Numbered from the stretch's first letter, positions 18,001 to 27,080 are shown. The stretch: DNA of 64,000 bases from Calditerrivibrio nitroreducens DSM 19672 (GCF_000183405.1 NC_014758.1:496001-560000), one strand, 5' to 3'. Translations and numbers: made by a program. Notes: generated from the sequence alone by a model not told the origin.

Positions 18001-18460
18001 CTATTGATTTCGATATCTTTTTTGCATCTTCTAAATCTACGATTATATCTTCAGATCCTTCAATGATTGGAACTTTGCATTTTTTTGCGATATCTTTTGC
18101 TAATTTTTTATCCCCAAAAACTTTCATTACCTCTGGCTTTGGTCCAACAAATATTATCCCAGCCTTTTCACAAGCTTCTGCAAATTCGTATGATTCGGCT
18201 AAAAATCCATACCCTGGGTGGATGGCATCTATTCCTCTTCTGATTGCCAGATCGATTAATTCGTCTATATTCATATAGGCAGAGATTGGATCTAAGCCTT
18301 TCCCTACTAAATAAGCCTCATCCGCCTTGTATCTATGCAAAGAATATTTATCTTCTTCGGAGTATATCGCAACTGTTCTAATGCCGAGCTCAGTACAGGC
18401 GCGAAAAACTCTAATTGCTATTTCACCTCTATTTGCACACATCAGTTTTTTTATTTTCAT
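15026..18460 (-). CDS. pyc: Pyruvate carboxylase
   Basis: A single-chain 1144-residue enzyme converting pyruvate, bicarbonate and ATP to oxaloacetate. The biotin carboxylase domain (about 1-450) has the ATP-grasp glycine loop KATAGGGGRGIRI and the EVNPRIQVEHTVTE signature. The carboxyltransferase domain (about 530-830) has TDTTMRDAHQSLLATR and the metal site HFHTHDTSG. The C-terminal biotinyl domain has EAMKMET with the biotinylated lysine near K1110. GGAGG precedes the ATG. Anaplerotic role during growth on acetate or other organic acids is likely. Confidence 0.97.
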   Translation of the reverse strand: MKIKKLMCANRGEIAIRVFRACTELGIRTVAIYSEEDKYSLHRYKADEAYLVGKGLDPISAYMNIDELIDLAIRRGIDAIHPGYGFLAESYEFAEACEKAGIIFVGPKPEVMKVFGDKKLAKDIAKKCKVPIIEGSEDIIVDLEDAKKISKSIGYPVLLKATAGGGGRGIRICHNEKELEENFDSASREAIKAFGKGDIIIEKYIENPKHIEIQLLGDKHGNIVHLYERDCSIQRRHQKLIEIAPSINIPEETLQKLYQNSVDIGKATGLYCAATAEFLVDTKGNHYFLEVNPRIQVEHTVTELITGIDIVQAQILVSEGKALSDKEIGIKNQSEIYKHGFAIQCRVTTEDPENGFLPDTGEIEAYRIATGFGIRLDAGNGFAGAKITPHYDSLLVKVCSWATSFEQAAKKMNRALSEFRIRGVKTNIPFLQNVITSKNFISGNFNTKFIDTNPDLLKFPKPQDRATKVLKFLANNIVNNPSGAKLENNMVLPPIRIPVVKYGERIPAGTKDILNRHGVKGVIDYIKQSKEVLFTDTTMRDAHQSLLATRLRTKDMLAIADAYAHHLNGLFSLEMWGGATFDVSYRFLKESPWERLRLLREKIPNILFQMLLRGSNAVGYTNYPDNVIKEFIRLASKNGIDIFRIFDCFNWVDQMTLAIEEVKKNDKIAEAAICYTGDILDPKKVKYSLKYYINLARELANAGTDIIGIKDMAGLLKPYAAKILVKAIKEETGLPLHFHTHDTSGNGEASVLMAIEAGADIVDCAISSMSGLTSQPNLNSILYALESTERRSSIDKKWAQNVSDYFERVRRYYFPFESGLKSATAEVYEHEIPGGQYSNLVVQVEATGLIDRWEDVRKMYAKVNKELGDIIKVTPSSKVVGDLAIFLVRNNFDIEDLYEKGDQLSLPESVISFFKGMLGQPYGGFPEKLQSIILKGDKPLKVRPGEMLPPYDFEKARSNLQKEYSREFSDEAVVSFALYPQVFKEYLNFVNEYGDGSVFDTKDYFYPLRKEEEIEVNIEEGKTLIIKYLGLSEPDEKGYRKVYFEFNGQARTVRIKDEKLTDIIKANRKGDINNPKDVCASMPGKITKINVKKGDNVKKGDLLAITEAMKMETKIVANTDGIIEEIFLNQGDKIEAGDLLIKIA

Positions 18461-18796
18461 ATAAACCTCCGTTTTATTGCTAATGTTTATTATTATAGAA
18501 TAATATAATTGTCAATATATTTTAGTAAATAGTTTATAAATAAAGATAATAAATATTATAATGTAACACATCTTTTTATTAGTCACATCTTTTTTAGATT
18601 TATTTAATCGGTTTGTTTGTAAATGTAGAAAGAATGGCAATTATTGCATTAATTGATAGATATAATCTATAATAAAAATGCAATTATAACAGAAAATGAG
18701 TCTATATGATTTTTAATATGTTCTTTTTTATATTTTGTTTTTTATAATAAAAAAGGGGTGGATAGCCACCCCCGTGCATTTTAAAAATCCTGGCTC
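18461..18796. other. 336-bp AT-rich intergenic region between hcp and pyc
   Basis: No gene seen. It holds the hcp terminator at its low end and the pyc upstream region at its high end. In the middle, 18643-18684 forms a two-part hairpin: outer arms ATTGCATT (18643-18650) and AATGCAAT (18677-18684), inner arms ATAGAT and ATCTAT (18656-18661, 18665-18670). Upstream of pyc a TTGACA and a TATAAT occur on the minus strand but only about 12 bp apart. Confidence 0.5.
18746..18772 (-). terminator. Intrinsic terminator of hcp
   Basis: On the minus strand GGGGTGG and CCACCCC form a 7-bp stem around CTAT, followed by a T-rich tract (18746-18754). It lies 24 nt after the hcp stop. Confidence 0.88.
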
Positions 18797-20449
18797 TTAT
18801 TTGCCAGCCATCATTGCTTCTATATCTTCTTTTACTGATGATATAGGTTTGATATTGAAATTTTCTACTAATACTTTTGCAACATTTGGTGATAGAAAGG
18901 CTGGAAGGACTGGCCCAAGCCTGATCCCTTTTACACCTAAATATAAAAGGGCAAGTAATACACAAACAGCTTTCTGCTCATACCATGCTATGTCGTATGA
19001 TATTGGTAGTTTATTTATATCGTCGAGTCCAAAAGCCTCTTTTAGTTTTAATGCTATATACGCAAGCGAGTAAGAGTCGTTGCACTGGCCAGCATCCAAA
19101 ACTCTTGGTATGCCACCTATATCCCCAAGATCCAGCATATTGTATCTATATTTTGCACAACCTGCGGTGAGTATTACTGTATCTTTTGGTAGATTTTTGG
19201 CCACTTCAGTATAATATTCCCTTTCTTTAGCTCTACCATCACAACCAGCCATAACCACGAATCTCTTTATTGCACCTTTATTTACAGCGTCGATCACTTT
19301 ATCCGCCAGAGCCATAACCTGATCGTGGGCAAAACCTATGGTGATTTTTTTACCATCTTTTGCTTTCAAACCACCACATTCTATAGCTTTTTGAATCACA
19401 GGTGAGAAATCTTTCATTTTTCCTGCAGTTGCATTTGGAATATGCTTAATACCAGGCCATCCCACAAGCCCTGTTGTAAATACTCTATCTTTATAGCTAT
19501 CTTTTGGTGGAACAAGGCAGTTTGTGGTGAATAATATAGCGCCATTGAATTGCTCAAACTCTTCCCTCTGATTGTACCAGGCTGTTCCAAAGTTTCCTAT
19601 TAAATGTTTGTATTTTTTAAGCTCCGGATATGCATGTGCAGGTAACATTTCGCCATGGGTATAGACATTTACACCTTTGCCTTCTGTTTGTTTGAGTAGC
19701 TCTTCCAGATCTAAAAGATCGTGACCGGATACAAGTATTCCGGGCCCATCAACTAAACCTGTAAAAACCTGAGTAATTTCAGGTTTTCCATATGTGGTTG
19801 TGTTTGCCCTGTCCAAAAGCTCCATAGTTTTGACAGCAATTTCGCCAGCTTTTAAGACAAGTGAGATAAGCTCATTTACGGTTATATCCTTTCTCAGTGT
19901 TTCCACTAAAGCATCCTCAGTGAATTTAAATATCTCTTCAGATTTGAATTTTAGAACATAAGCGTGGTCTGCATAAGCTGCTATCCCTTTTAAACCATAT
20001 ATGAGGAGTTCTTTGAGGGATCTTATATCTTCATTCTCTTCAGCCAGAATTGTTGTGGCTGCTGCTTTGGCAAGGTAATCCGCCTCGGTTTTCTGTGGTT
20101 TCCAGGTGGCTGCATCATAAGGGGCATTAGCATCGGCTCCTTTTGATACCGCTAAATCTTTCATTTTGTCTCTTAGGTCAATTGCTTTATTATTGTATTC
20201 TACGAATCTTTGTGGGTCAAAGTTTACGTTTGTGATGGTGGAAAAGAGCCCTTCCAGAAGGAAAAGATCTGCTTCTTCATTTGTGACACCTTTTTCTCTG
20301 GCAATTTTTGTCCAATAAGCAAGACCTTTAAGGTTATAAATTAACATATCCTCCAGTGCGGCCACCTTATCATCTTTCCCGCATACACCTCTTGTGGTAC
20401 ATGCAATATTTTTTGCAGCTTCGGAACATTGATAACAAAACATACTCAT
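18797..20449 (-). CDS. hcp: Hydroxylamine reductase / hybrid cluster protein Hcp
   Basis: 550 residues. The N-terminal cluster motif C5-x2-C8-x8-C17-x5-C23 is the Desulfovibrio-type spacing for a [4Fe-4S] cluster, unlike the wider E. coli spacing. The C-terminal hybrid-cluster region with [23 protein letters not shown] and AGQCNDSYS is intact. Hcp handles NO or hydroxylamine arising from nitrate and nitrite respiration. The ATG at 20449 has AGGAGG upstream; an open frame continues 14 codons further but lacks a binding site. Divergent from a CRP/FNR regulator with a palindrome between them. Confidence 0.95.
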   Translation of the reverse strand: MSMFCYQCSEAAKNIACTTRGVCGKDDKVAALEDMLIYNLKGLAYWTKIAREKGVTNEEADLFLLEGLFSTITNVNFDPQRFVEYNNKAIDLRDKMKDLAVSKGADANAPYDAATWKPQKTEADYLAKAAATTILAEENEDIRSLKELLIYGLKGIAAYADHAYVLKFKSEEIFKFTEDALVETLRKDITVNELISLVLKAGEIAVKTMELLDRANTTTYGKPEITQVFTGLVDGPGILVSGHDLLDLEELLKQTEGKGVNVYTHGEMLPAHAYPELKKYKHLIGNFGTAWYNQREEFEQFNGAILFTTNCLVPPKDSYKDRVFTTGLVGWPGIKHIPNATAGKMKDFSPVIQKAIECGGLKAKDGKKITIGFAHDQVMALADKVIDAVNKGAIKRFVVMAGCDGRAKEREYYTEVAKNLPKDTVILTAGCAKYRYNMLDLGDIGGIPRVLDAGQCNDSYSLAYIALKLKEAFGLDDINKLPISYDIAWYEQKAVCVLLALLYLGVKGIRLGPVLPAFLSPNVAKVLVENFNIKPISSVKEDIEAMMAGK

Positions 20450-20480
20450 TTTATCCTCCTTGTTTTTTGTTCTTATGGTA

Positions 20481-20486
20481 ATAATA
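20481..20486 (-). promoter_or_regulatory. Predicted -10 of the hcp promoter
   Basis: TATTAT on the minus strand (5 of 6 matches to TATAAT). The expected start is near 20474, which places the centre of the TTGAC-N4-GTCAA palindrome at about -40 to -41, the usual position for class II activation by a CRP-family protein. Confidence 0.6.
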
Positions 20487-20507
20487 CTCATTCTGTCTTA
20501 AAAATAA

Positions 20508-20521
20508 TTGACTTAGGTCAA
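20508..20521. promoter_or_regulatory. HcpR-type operator palindrome
   Basis: TTGACTTAGGTCAA is a perfect TTGAC-N4-GTCAA palindrome in the gap between hcp and the divergent regulator. This is the consensus described for HcpR-type CRP/FNR proteins that control hcp in sulfate reducers and other anaerobes. It is centred near -41 of the predicted hcp promoter and only about 22 bp before the regulator start codon, so activation of hcp and autocontrol are both plausible. Confidence 0.85.
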
Positions 20522-20542
20522 AAAAAATTATATTTTTAAATT

Positions 20543-21193
20543 ATGAAAAAGATAGATGCTATAAGAATATTTTGTAAAACATTTCTTGGTGGAATGGATG
20601 AAGAGCTCTGTAGTATGATGGAATCTGTCACTTCGGTAGTTACTAAGAAGAAAGGTGAAATCTTTTTTATTGAAGGTGAATATGGAACTAACGTATTTTT
20701 TTTGATATCCGGACTTATAAAACTTTATAAAACAAATGATGAAGGCAAGGAAGCCATTATCCATTTTGTCAAAAGTGGAGAGATCTTTGCTGAGATATTA
20801 TTTTTTTTACAGAATAGATATCCAGTAACGTCTGTTGCTCTGGAAGATTGCATTGCTCTTGCCATAGATTCAAAGAAGATTGAAGAGTTGATTAGTAAAA
20901 AACCTAAATTTGCGATGAAACTGATTGGGGCACTATCAAAAAGAATCAAATATCTTATAAATATGCTGGAAAATCTTACTCTATCGGATCTTTCAACAAG
21001 ATTTCTAAATTATCTAAAAACACTTTCAGAGCAGAAAAAAAGTGATGAGATCATTTTGCCAGTGAAAAAAGGTGATCTGGCGATCCTTTTAGGGGCTACA
21101 CCTGAGGCATTTTCAAGAATGCTCAAGAAATTGAAGGATGACGGTATCATTGGGGTTGAAGGTAAGAAGATAACATTGTTCAGAAAAATATAA
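20543..21193 (+). CDS. CRP/FNR family regulator, HcpR-like
   Basis: 216 residues with an N-terminal cyclic-nucleotide-binding-type sensory domain (about 15-125: KKKGEIFFIEGEYGTNVFFLISG, GEIFAEILFF), a dimer helix (about 128-150) and a C-terminal winged helix (KKGDLAILLGATPEAFSRMLKKLKDDG). No FNR-type N-terminal cysteine cluster is seen. Its position divergent from hcp with the HcpR palindrome in between suggests it senses nitrogen oxides and activates hcp. No Shine-Dalgarno precedes the ATG; a TATATT at 20529 would give a leaderless message. Confidence 0.85.
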   Translation: MKKIDAIRIFCKTFLGGMDEELCSMMESVTSVVTKKKGEIFFIEGEYGTNVFFLISGLIKLYKTNDEGKEAIIHFVKSGEIFAEILFFLQNRYPVTSVALEDCIALAIDSKKIEELISKKPKFAMKLIGALSKRIKYLINMLENLTLSDLSTRFLNYLKTLSEQKKSDEIILPVKKGDLAILLGATPEAFSRMLKKLKDDGIIGVEGKKITLFRKI

Positions 21194-21232
21194 AAATCTA
21201 TTTATTCTAATTATAAAATATTGTTTTAATTG

Positions 21233-21243
21233 AAAAAAATATT
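21233..21243 (+). repeat. Left target-site duplication of IS4-family copy 1
   Basis: The 11-bp sequence AAAAAAATATT directly flanks the left end and is repeated exactly at 22709-22719 after the right end. Confidence 0.85.
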
Positions 21244-21303
21244 CTGGCATCACCCCATTTTTATGATTTAATATTGAATTTTCAATAAGTTATACTTGTA
21301 AAA

Positions 21304-21365
21304 GCCTCCAGAATGTTGTATGATGATTTTACACAAAAAAGCAACAATAACAACAAACTGGAGGC
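21304..21365 (+). promoter_or_regulatory. Hairpin masking the transposase ribosome-binding site (copy 1)
   Basis: GCCTCCAG (21304-21311) pairs with CTGGAGGC (21358-21365), and TGTTGT (21314-21319) with ACAACA (21350-21355), separated by a symmetric AA/AA bulge. The 3' arm contains the transposase Shine-Dalgarno GGAGG. Such structures in IS elements limit transposase translation, especially from read-through transcripts. Confidence 0.75.
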
Positions 21366-21370
21366 AGTTT

Positions 21371-22682
21371 ATGATATATGAAATTGCAGAAAATGTGAAG
21401 AGAAAAATTTTAATCCTAACACAAAACCTTAATGATTACATTACAAGACCCCAACAGAAATATATGATTGAAATGGTTTCAGGAGTATTTGCAACCAAGA
21501 GCCTGAATCTTACATCGATAGCAGGTTATTTAAATGAGAGATGTGGTGTAAAACATTCTCTAAAGAGATTGCAGAGAAATACATTTAATTATTCTACTTT
21601 GTTAGATATTTCTAATGCTTATAATATAGATTATGCATACAATGAAACGAAATCAGATGACAGGTTAATAATATCGATAGATGGTGGTGATTTGACACAT
21701 GATTATGGTATCGGTTTTGAGCTTATAGGTAAAGTTCACGATGGTAGTTCTAACAAAGTAGGCTATGGATATCCGTTAAATCATGCTGTATGTTACAGTC
21801 CAAAGAGTAAGAGAATGTTTTCATTATATATTGATGTTTATAGTTATAAATCAAGTAACTTTAAAAGTGAGAATGCCAAGACCATAGAGATGCTGGAGAA
21901 GATAGGGATTAGATTTAAAGATAAGGGGTTATTTGTATTTGATAGGGGCTATGATAGGGGTGAGATATTAAGATATATGCTTAGAATGGTTTGAGTTTGT
22001 AATAAGGAGTGTTGGTAAGAGGCATTTGGATTACAATGGGAGTAGGCTTTCAGTATTGGATATTTGTAAGGATAAGATAAATAGAAGGTATAAAAAAGGT
22101 GGTATTTCTTATGGTTATGCTAAATGTTATTATCATGGCCATGCAGTTACATTAATTAGTGTAAGGGGTAATTCGTCGAAGAATATGCTTTATTTTATGA
22201 GTGAAGGGCATATAAGCAGTAGTAAGGAAGCGTATTTTAGGATTAGCAGTTATTTTTCCAGGTGGAAGATAGAAGAGAGCTATAAGTTTATGAAGCAGCA
22301 GTTTGGTATTGAGAAGTGCCTTGTGAGGAGGTTTGAGTCATTGAGGACGTTGTTAGGTATGGTATCTTTTTGCTGGAATGTATTAAGTCAGATAGAATCG
22401 GATGTTATGATATCCAAGTTGTTAGAAGATATGGCCAAAAGAGAGAAATACGACAATGAAGACAAAAAGGTATGTGAATTTAAATATTATCGGATATCGG
22501 ATGGTATTGAAAGGGTATTACGGTCTTACAATGGTAAGATATTTCATCATAGAGATAAAAAATATGATTGTGATTATGTTATGTATTTTAAGATAGGTTA
22601 TTATCTTAAATTTCCAGAAGAGCGTAAGAAGATATTTGGAATGGGCAAGATGAAAAGGAAGAAAAGTTTACTTGTGGCTTAG
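21371..22682 (+). pseudogene. IS4-family transposase, frameshifted
   Basis: The first part ends at a stop at 21994 after the frame is lost; the rest continues in another frame from about 21998 to 22682. Together they match the intact 437-residue transposase at 48728-50041. The catalytic D in SIDGGD and the IS4 signature Y-x2-R-x3-E-x6-K (YFSRWKIEESYKFMK) end up on separate pieces, so no active enzyme is expected unless the two 1-bp losses are sequencing errors in homopolymers. The ATG at 21371 follows GGAGG. Confidence 0.9.
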
Positions 22683-22708
22683 GGGTGCAAAAAATGGGGT
22701 GACGGCAG

Positions 22709-22719
22709 AAAAAAATATT
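22709..22719 (+). repeat. Right target-site duplication of IS4-family copy 1
   Basis: AAAAAAATATT, an exact repeat of 21233-21243. Confidence 0.85.
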
Positions 22720-22792
22720 TTCTTGATTTTGCTAAATAAATGCTGTATTTTGTCGATATATAAATACAAATAAAAAAGTCGGGGGTTGTATA

Positions 22793-24598
22793 ATGGAGTT
22801 TTTCAAAAATATATACATATTCCTTGAAAGAAAGTACTTTAATTCTCTAACGAAGAAATTAGTTGGAAATGTTTTGGTTTTTGTTTTTTTTCAGGCAATG
22901 GCGATATTTGTTTTTTTGGGATTTGTGCAAAGTCTAAAGGAAAAACTGTATTCACTGAATCTACCATTAGATCAGATGAAACATATATATTCAGATATCG
23001 ATCTGGCATATATTTTTTTCATTATTTTGACAATAATTTCTTTTCTAGCCTCCATTTTTGTGGTTTTATTTTTAAGACATTTAATTGTCACCCCCTTAAA
23101 ACAGCTTGTGTTCTTTTTTAATGATGCGTGTACCGGAGAAGGGGATCTTTCCAAAGAGCTTAAGGTCAGTACATATGATGAATTTAAAGTCCTTGCGGAG
23201 AGTTTCAACTGTTTTCTTGGTAAATTTAGGGATATGATGACAAAGATAAGGGAATCTACGATATTTGTGGCTACTGAGGCTGCCAAAGTTAGAAAAAATT
23301 TAGAGATTACCACAAACGCAGCCCAGAGACAGAGTGAACTTGCCAATACAATTGTTATTGCAAGTAATGAGAGCAACTTAGCCCTCCATGAGATATCTCA
23401 AAATACAAATAACATATCCGATGCTACAAATAAAAATTTAGTATTTGCAAGACACTCAAGGGATCAGATGAACGAAATCATAAGAAGCGTAGAAATGATA
23501 AATGAGAAAATAAGTAATTTCGTAAATACAACAAATATGCTTGCTGAAAATTCTCAAAAGATAATGGAAGTAATAAATCTAATTACCGATATTTCTGATC
23601 AGACAAACCTTCTTGCCCTCAATGCCGCAATCGAGGCTGCCAGAGCAGGTGAGCATGGTAGGGGATTTGCGGTGGTGGCTGATGAGGTCCGTAAGTTAGC
23701 TGAAAAGGTAAAAGATGCTGCCCAAGATATAAATTCAAGTATAAAAGTAATGATTAAGAATGTAAATGAAACCAAGGAGGAGACAGAGCAGATTTATGAA
23801 AATGTAACAAATGCTAAAGATACAGTTGCTGACACAGCAAGTAAGTTTAATCTTTTCATTCAGGATTTTGAGAGGATTGGTGAAAAGCTTATATCTATGG
23901 CATCAGCAATAGAGGAGCTTTCTTCGACGAATGAAAATATAAATAATAGTATTGGAGAAGTTGGGCATCTAAGTGAAGAAACATTGAAAAATGCCAGGAA
24001 TTCCACTGAATATTCGATTATGCTTACTGAGCAAACACAACATATGCAGGAATTAGTCACAAGGTTTAAAACTGGGTCTGGAATGTTTGAAGAGGTATTG
24101 GGGAAAGTTGACTCATTCCGAAATGAGGTTGCAAATGCTATAACAAATCTGGCAAATAAGGGTATCAATGTTTTTGATAAAAATTATAAAAAGGTTCCGA
24201 ATACAAATCCTCAAAAATATAAAACAGATTACGACAAATATTTTGAAACCGACATTCAATATATTTATGATAGAATTATGAGCGAGTTACCAGGTTCCAT
24301 CTTTGCCCTTGCCGTTGATACAAATGGATACGCTCCCACCCATTGCAGTAAATACTCCAAAAAACCTACAGGTGATTATCAGACTGATTTGATTAACAGC
24401 AGAGATAAGAGGATATTCAATGATAGTACAGGTATTAAAGCAGCTAAAAATGAAAAGAAATTCTTATTACAGATCTATCTCAGGGACACCGGAGAGGTTA
24501 TAGCAGACCTTTCAATGCCTATTTATGTCAATGATAAGCATTGGGGGGCAGTAAGGGTCGGATTGACACCTGAAATGTTTTTGGATAAAAAGAATTAA
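22793..24598 (+). CDS. Methyl-accepting chemotaxis protein with C-terminal sensor domain
   Basis: 601 residues. Two membrane segments (about 23-46 and 65-92) flank only a short periplasmic loop, so the N-terminus is not a large ligand domain. A HAMP-like linker (about 93-145) and the signalling domain follow, with the hairpin tip [42 protein letters not shown] at about 262-303. After the signalling domain the last 130 residues (from about 470) form a separate domain with [30 protein letters not shown] and [22 protein letters not shown]. This is a known Cache/PAS-like cytoplasmic sensor module. Ligand unknown. IS copy 1 lies just upstream. Confidence 0.9.
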   Translation: MEFFKNIYIFLERKYFNSLTKKLVGNVLVFVFFQAMAIFVFLGFVQSLKEKLYSLNLPLDQMKHIYSDIDLAYIFFIILTIISFLASIFVVLFLRHLIVTPLKQLVFFFNDACTGEGDLSKELKVSTYDEFKVLAESFNCFLGKFRDMMTKIRESTIFVATEAAKVRKNLEITTNAAQRQSELANTIVIASNESNLALHEISQNTNNISDATNKNLVFARHSRDQMNEIIRSVEMINEKISNFVNTTNMLAENSQKIMEVINLITDISDQTNLLALNAAIEAARAGEHGRGFAVVADEVRKLAEKVKDAAQDINSSIKVMIKNVNETKEETEQIYENVTNAKDTVADTASKFNLFIQDFERIGEKLISMASAIEELSSTNENINNSIGEVGHLSEETLKNARNSTEYSIMLTEQTQHMQELVTRFKTGSGMFEEVLGKVDSFRNEVANAITNLANKGINVFDKNYKKVPNTNPQKYKTDYDKYFETDIQYIYDRIMSELPGSIFALAVDTNGYAPTHCSKYSKKPTGDYQTDLINSRDKRIFNDSTGIKAAKNEKKFLLQIYLRDTGEVIADLSMPIYVNDKHWGAVRVGLTPEMFLDKKN

Positions 24599-24620
24599 CT
24601 GATAGAGATATAACAAATTA

Positions 24621-24653
24621 AAAGTCCCCTGTTTATAGGGGACTTTTTTTATA
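24621..24653 (+). terminator. Intrinsic terminator of the chemoreceptor gene
   Basis: AAAGTCCCCT and AGGGGACTTT form a 10-bp stem around GTTTAT, followed by further T residues. Confidence 0.9.
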
Positions 24654-24734
24654 AATTTCTAATATACAACAACTTAAAAAAATCTTGATATTTTCAGCTA
24701 AAATTATAAATTAGCAAAGCCAGGAGGTAGAGTG

Positions 24735-26858
24735 GTGAAGAATGTAAAGTTGTCGATTTCAGGGATGACATGTGCTGCATGTTCAGGAAGGATAGAAAAA
24801 AAACTCAAAAAAATGGATGGGGTTTTAAATGTCAGTGTAAACCTTCCTTTGCAAACGGGGGAAGTAGTATTTGATGAATCGAAGATTCAGCTAGATAAAA
24901 TTATAAAAATTATTGAGGATCTTGGTTACGGTGCTAAACTTTTTAACAAAAACCTCAATGAAGAAATATCTGAAAAGTGGATTTTAATTAAAATTATTGT
25001 GGGTTTTATTTTTAGCATACCTCTCTTTCTTGGAATGATTTTTCACCTTTTAAATATAAGATATGCTGAGTTTCTTATGAATCCATATGTTCAATTGATA
25101 CTAGCTACACCAGTGCAGTTTTATTGTGGTTTTCAATTTTATAAAGGTGCATACCACAACTTAAAAACTGGTGGAGCCAATATGGACCTTTTGGTGGTGC
25201 TTGGTACGAGCGCAGCCTATATATTTAGTGTATTTAATATCTTTAAAGGAGGGGATCTATATTTTGAAACATCTGCCATACTGATAACACTCGTTTTATT
25301 TGGTAAGTATATGGAAGCAAAAGCCACCGGAAAGGCATCTGATGCAATAAAGAAGTTGATTGATTATGCTCCTAAAAAAGCTAAAGTTATAAAAGATGGT
25401 AATATTTATGAAATTGATATAAAGGATATTAAAGTGGGTGATTTATTGTTGGTGGGTAGTGGTGATAAAGTCCCGGTTGACGGTGAGATTGTTGAGGGTA
25501 AGGGATTGATTGATGAGTCTATGATTACAGGTGAATCCCTTCCTATAGATAAAACAGTAGGGGATAGGGTAATAGGTGGCACGATAAATAAACATTATAT
25601 TTTTAAAATGATTGCCTCCACCACTTCTGAAGGGACAATATTAAGTCAGATAATCAGATTAATAGAAAATGTGCAGACTTCAAAAGCACCTATACAGCGC
25701 TTTGCCGATAAGGTGTCAAATATTTTCGTTCCATCTGTTGTGGGGATATCTATTTTAACATTTTTGGGATGGTATACTTATTCACACAATTTGAGTACTG
25801 CTCTTATAAATGCTGTGGCGGTTCTTGTTATCTCCTGCCCATGTGCTCTGGGACTTGCTACACCCACATCTATAATGGTATCAAGCGGTGCAAGTGCAAA
25901 AAAAGGGATCCTTTTTAAAGATGCAGCTGCCATTGAAAATATAAACAAGATTAAGGCGATAATTTTTGATAAGACCGGTACTATCACTACCGGGAAAATA
26001 TATGTTAAAAAATTTCAAAGTACAGGTGTTTTAGATGAAAATATCCTATTCTCTCTGGTAAAAAAAGTAGAATCGCATTCATCCCATCCTCTGGCTTCAG
26101 CTATCGTTGAATATATTTCGAATAAATCAAGTTTATTAATGGATGATGTTGATGTTTTAGATATAGAGGAAAAGAGTGGATCTGGTATGATGGGATATTG
26201 GTCTGGAAAAGAGCTTTTTGTGGGTAAACCTTACACACCGATTGAAGAGGAGCCTGGTAGTATTGTGGCGATTTATATAGAAGGTAGGCTTGAAGGGTAC
26301 TTTCTTTTGCAGGATCAATTAAAAGATGATGCTGCAGATGTGGTTGGTAGATTTATGAAAGATGGTGTGGAAGTATTTCTGCTTACTGGAGATAATAGAA
26401 AAACTGCCGATTTTTTTGCAGAAAAGATAGGTCTTAATAGAAATAACGTCATAAGCGAAGTGCTACCTTCGGAAAAAGCTGATTATGTGAGTAAAATAAG
26501 AGATACAAAAGAATTTGTGGCAATGGTAGGTGATGGAATAAATGATGCTCCAGCACTTGCCACAGCGGATATAGCTATTGCAATGGGTAATGGTACAGAT
26601 ATTGCCATAGAATCTGCGTCTGTGGTGGTAATGAGAGGTGACTTAGGAGCAGTTTATAATGCATTTAAAATAGGGGAATATACCTTAAAAAATATTAAGC
26701 AAAATCTATTCTGGGCATTGTTTTATAATAGTTTGGGTATTCCTCTTGCTGCTTTTGGGTTCTTAAATCCCATAATAGCAGGTACCGCAATGGCTTTTAG
26801 CTCTGTTTCTGTTGTTTCAAATGCCTTAAGGTTACGAAAAATGAGACTAATATATTAA
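24735..26858 (+). CDS. copA: Copper-translocating P1B-type ATPase CopA
   Basis: About 707 residues. It has an N-terminal heavy-metal-associated domain with GMTCAACSG, eight expected membrane helices, the intramembrane CPC motif (SCPCALGLATPTS, about 370), the actuator ITGES, the phosphorylation site DKTGT (about 413), the SHPLA nucleotide-binding motif, and GDGINDAPAL (about 600). It exports Cu(I) from the cytoplasm. Start is GTG: two adjacent GTG codons at 24732 and 24735 are possible, and AGGAGG at 24722-24727 favours the second. copZ follows 15 bp later. Confidence 0.95.
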   Translation: MKNVKLSISGMTCAACSGRIEKKLKKMDGVLNVSVNLPLQTGEVVFDESKIQLDKIIKIIEDLGYGAKLFNKNLNEEISEKWILIKIIVGFIFSIPLFLGMIFHLLNIRYAEFLMNPYVQLILATPVQFYCGFQFYKGAYHNLKTGGANMDLLVVLGTSAAYIFSVFNIFKGGDLYFETSAILITLVLFGKYMEAKATGKASDAIKKLIDYAPKKAKVIKDGNIYEIDIKDIKVGDLLLVGSGDKVPVDGEIVEGKGLIDESMITGESLPIDKTVGDRVIGGTINKHYIFKMIASTTSEGTILSQIIRLIENVQTSKAPIQRFADKVSNIFVPSVVGISILTFLGWYTYSHNLSTALINAVAVLVISCPCALGLATPTSIMVSSGASAKKGILFKDAAAIENINKIKAIIFDKTGTITTGKIYVKKFQSTGVLDENILFSLVKKVESHSSHPLASAIVEYISNKSSLLMDDVDVLDIEEKSGSGMMGYWSGKELFVGKPYTPIEEEPGSIVAIYIEGRLEGYFLLQDQLKDDAADVVGRFMKDGVEVFLLTGDNRKTADFFAEKIGLNRNNVISEVLPSEKADYVSKIRDTKEFVAMVGDGINDAPALATADIAIAMGNGTDIAIESASVVVMRGDLGAVYNAFKIGEYTLKNIKQNLFWALFYNSLGIPLAAFGFLNPIIAGTAMAFSSVSVVSNALRLRKMRLIY

Positions 26859-26873
26859 AAAAAGGGGTGTAAA

Positions 26874-27080
26874 ATGAAAAAAGTATTGAAAGTTACAGGG
26901 ATGACATGCCATCATTGTAAAATGGCAGTGGAAAAAGAGGTGGGAAATGTTGATGGAGTAATATCCGTTGTGGCATTCCCAAAAGAGAATAGGGTGGAAG
27001 TTGAATTTGATGAAACAAAGGCTGATTTAGAAAAGATAAAAGAGGCTATCGACGAAGCAGGGTATGAAGTGGTAGAGTAG
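26874..27080 (+). CDS. copZ: Copper chaperone CopZ
   Basis: A 68-residue single HMA domain with the metal site GMTCHHC at 9-15. It carries Cu(I) in the cytoplasm to CopA, encoded directly upstream. AAGGGGTG precedes the ATG. Confidence 0.93.
   Translation: MKKVLKVTGMTCHHCKMAVEKEVGNVDGVISVVAFPKENRVEVEFDETKADLEKIKEAIDEAGYEVVE

Larger units (their letters stand above)
21244..22708 (+). mobile_element. IS4-family insertion sequence, copy 1 (1465 bp, transposase frameshifted)
   Basis: The ends are imperfect inverted repeats: CTGGCATCACCCCATTTTT at the left and, inverted, CTGCCGTCACCCCATTTTT at the right (17 of 19 matches). It is flanked by an 11-bp duplication. Sequence matches the copy at 48601-50067 but is 2 bp shorter: AAA is AA at about 21985 and TTTT is TTT at about 21997. 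Those two losses break the transposase frame. Confidence 0.93.

Noticed and set aside
22026-22682. Separate gene downstream of the first transposase fragment
   Set aside because: It is the second half of the frameshifted transposase, identical to the intact copy.
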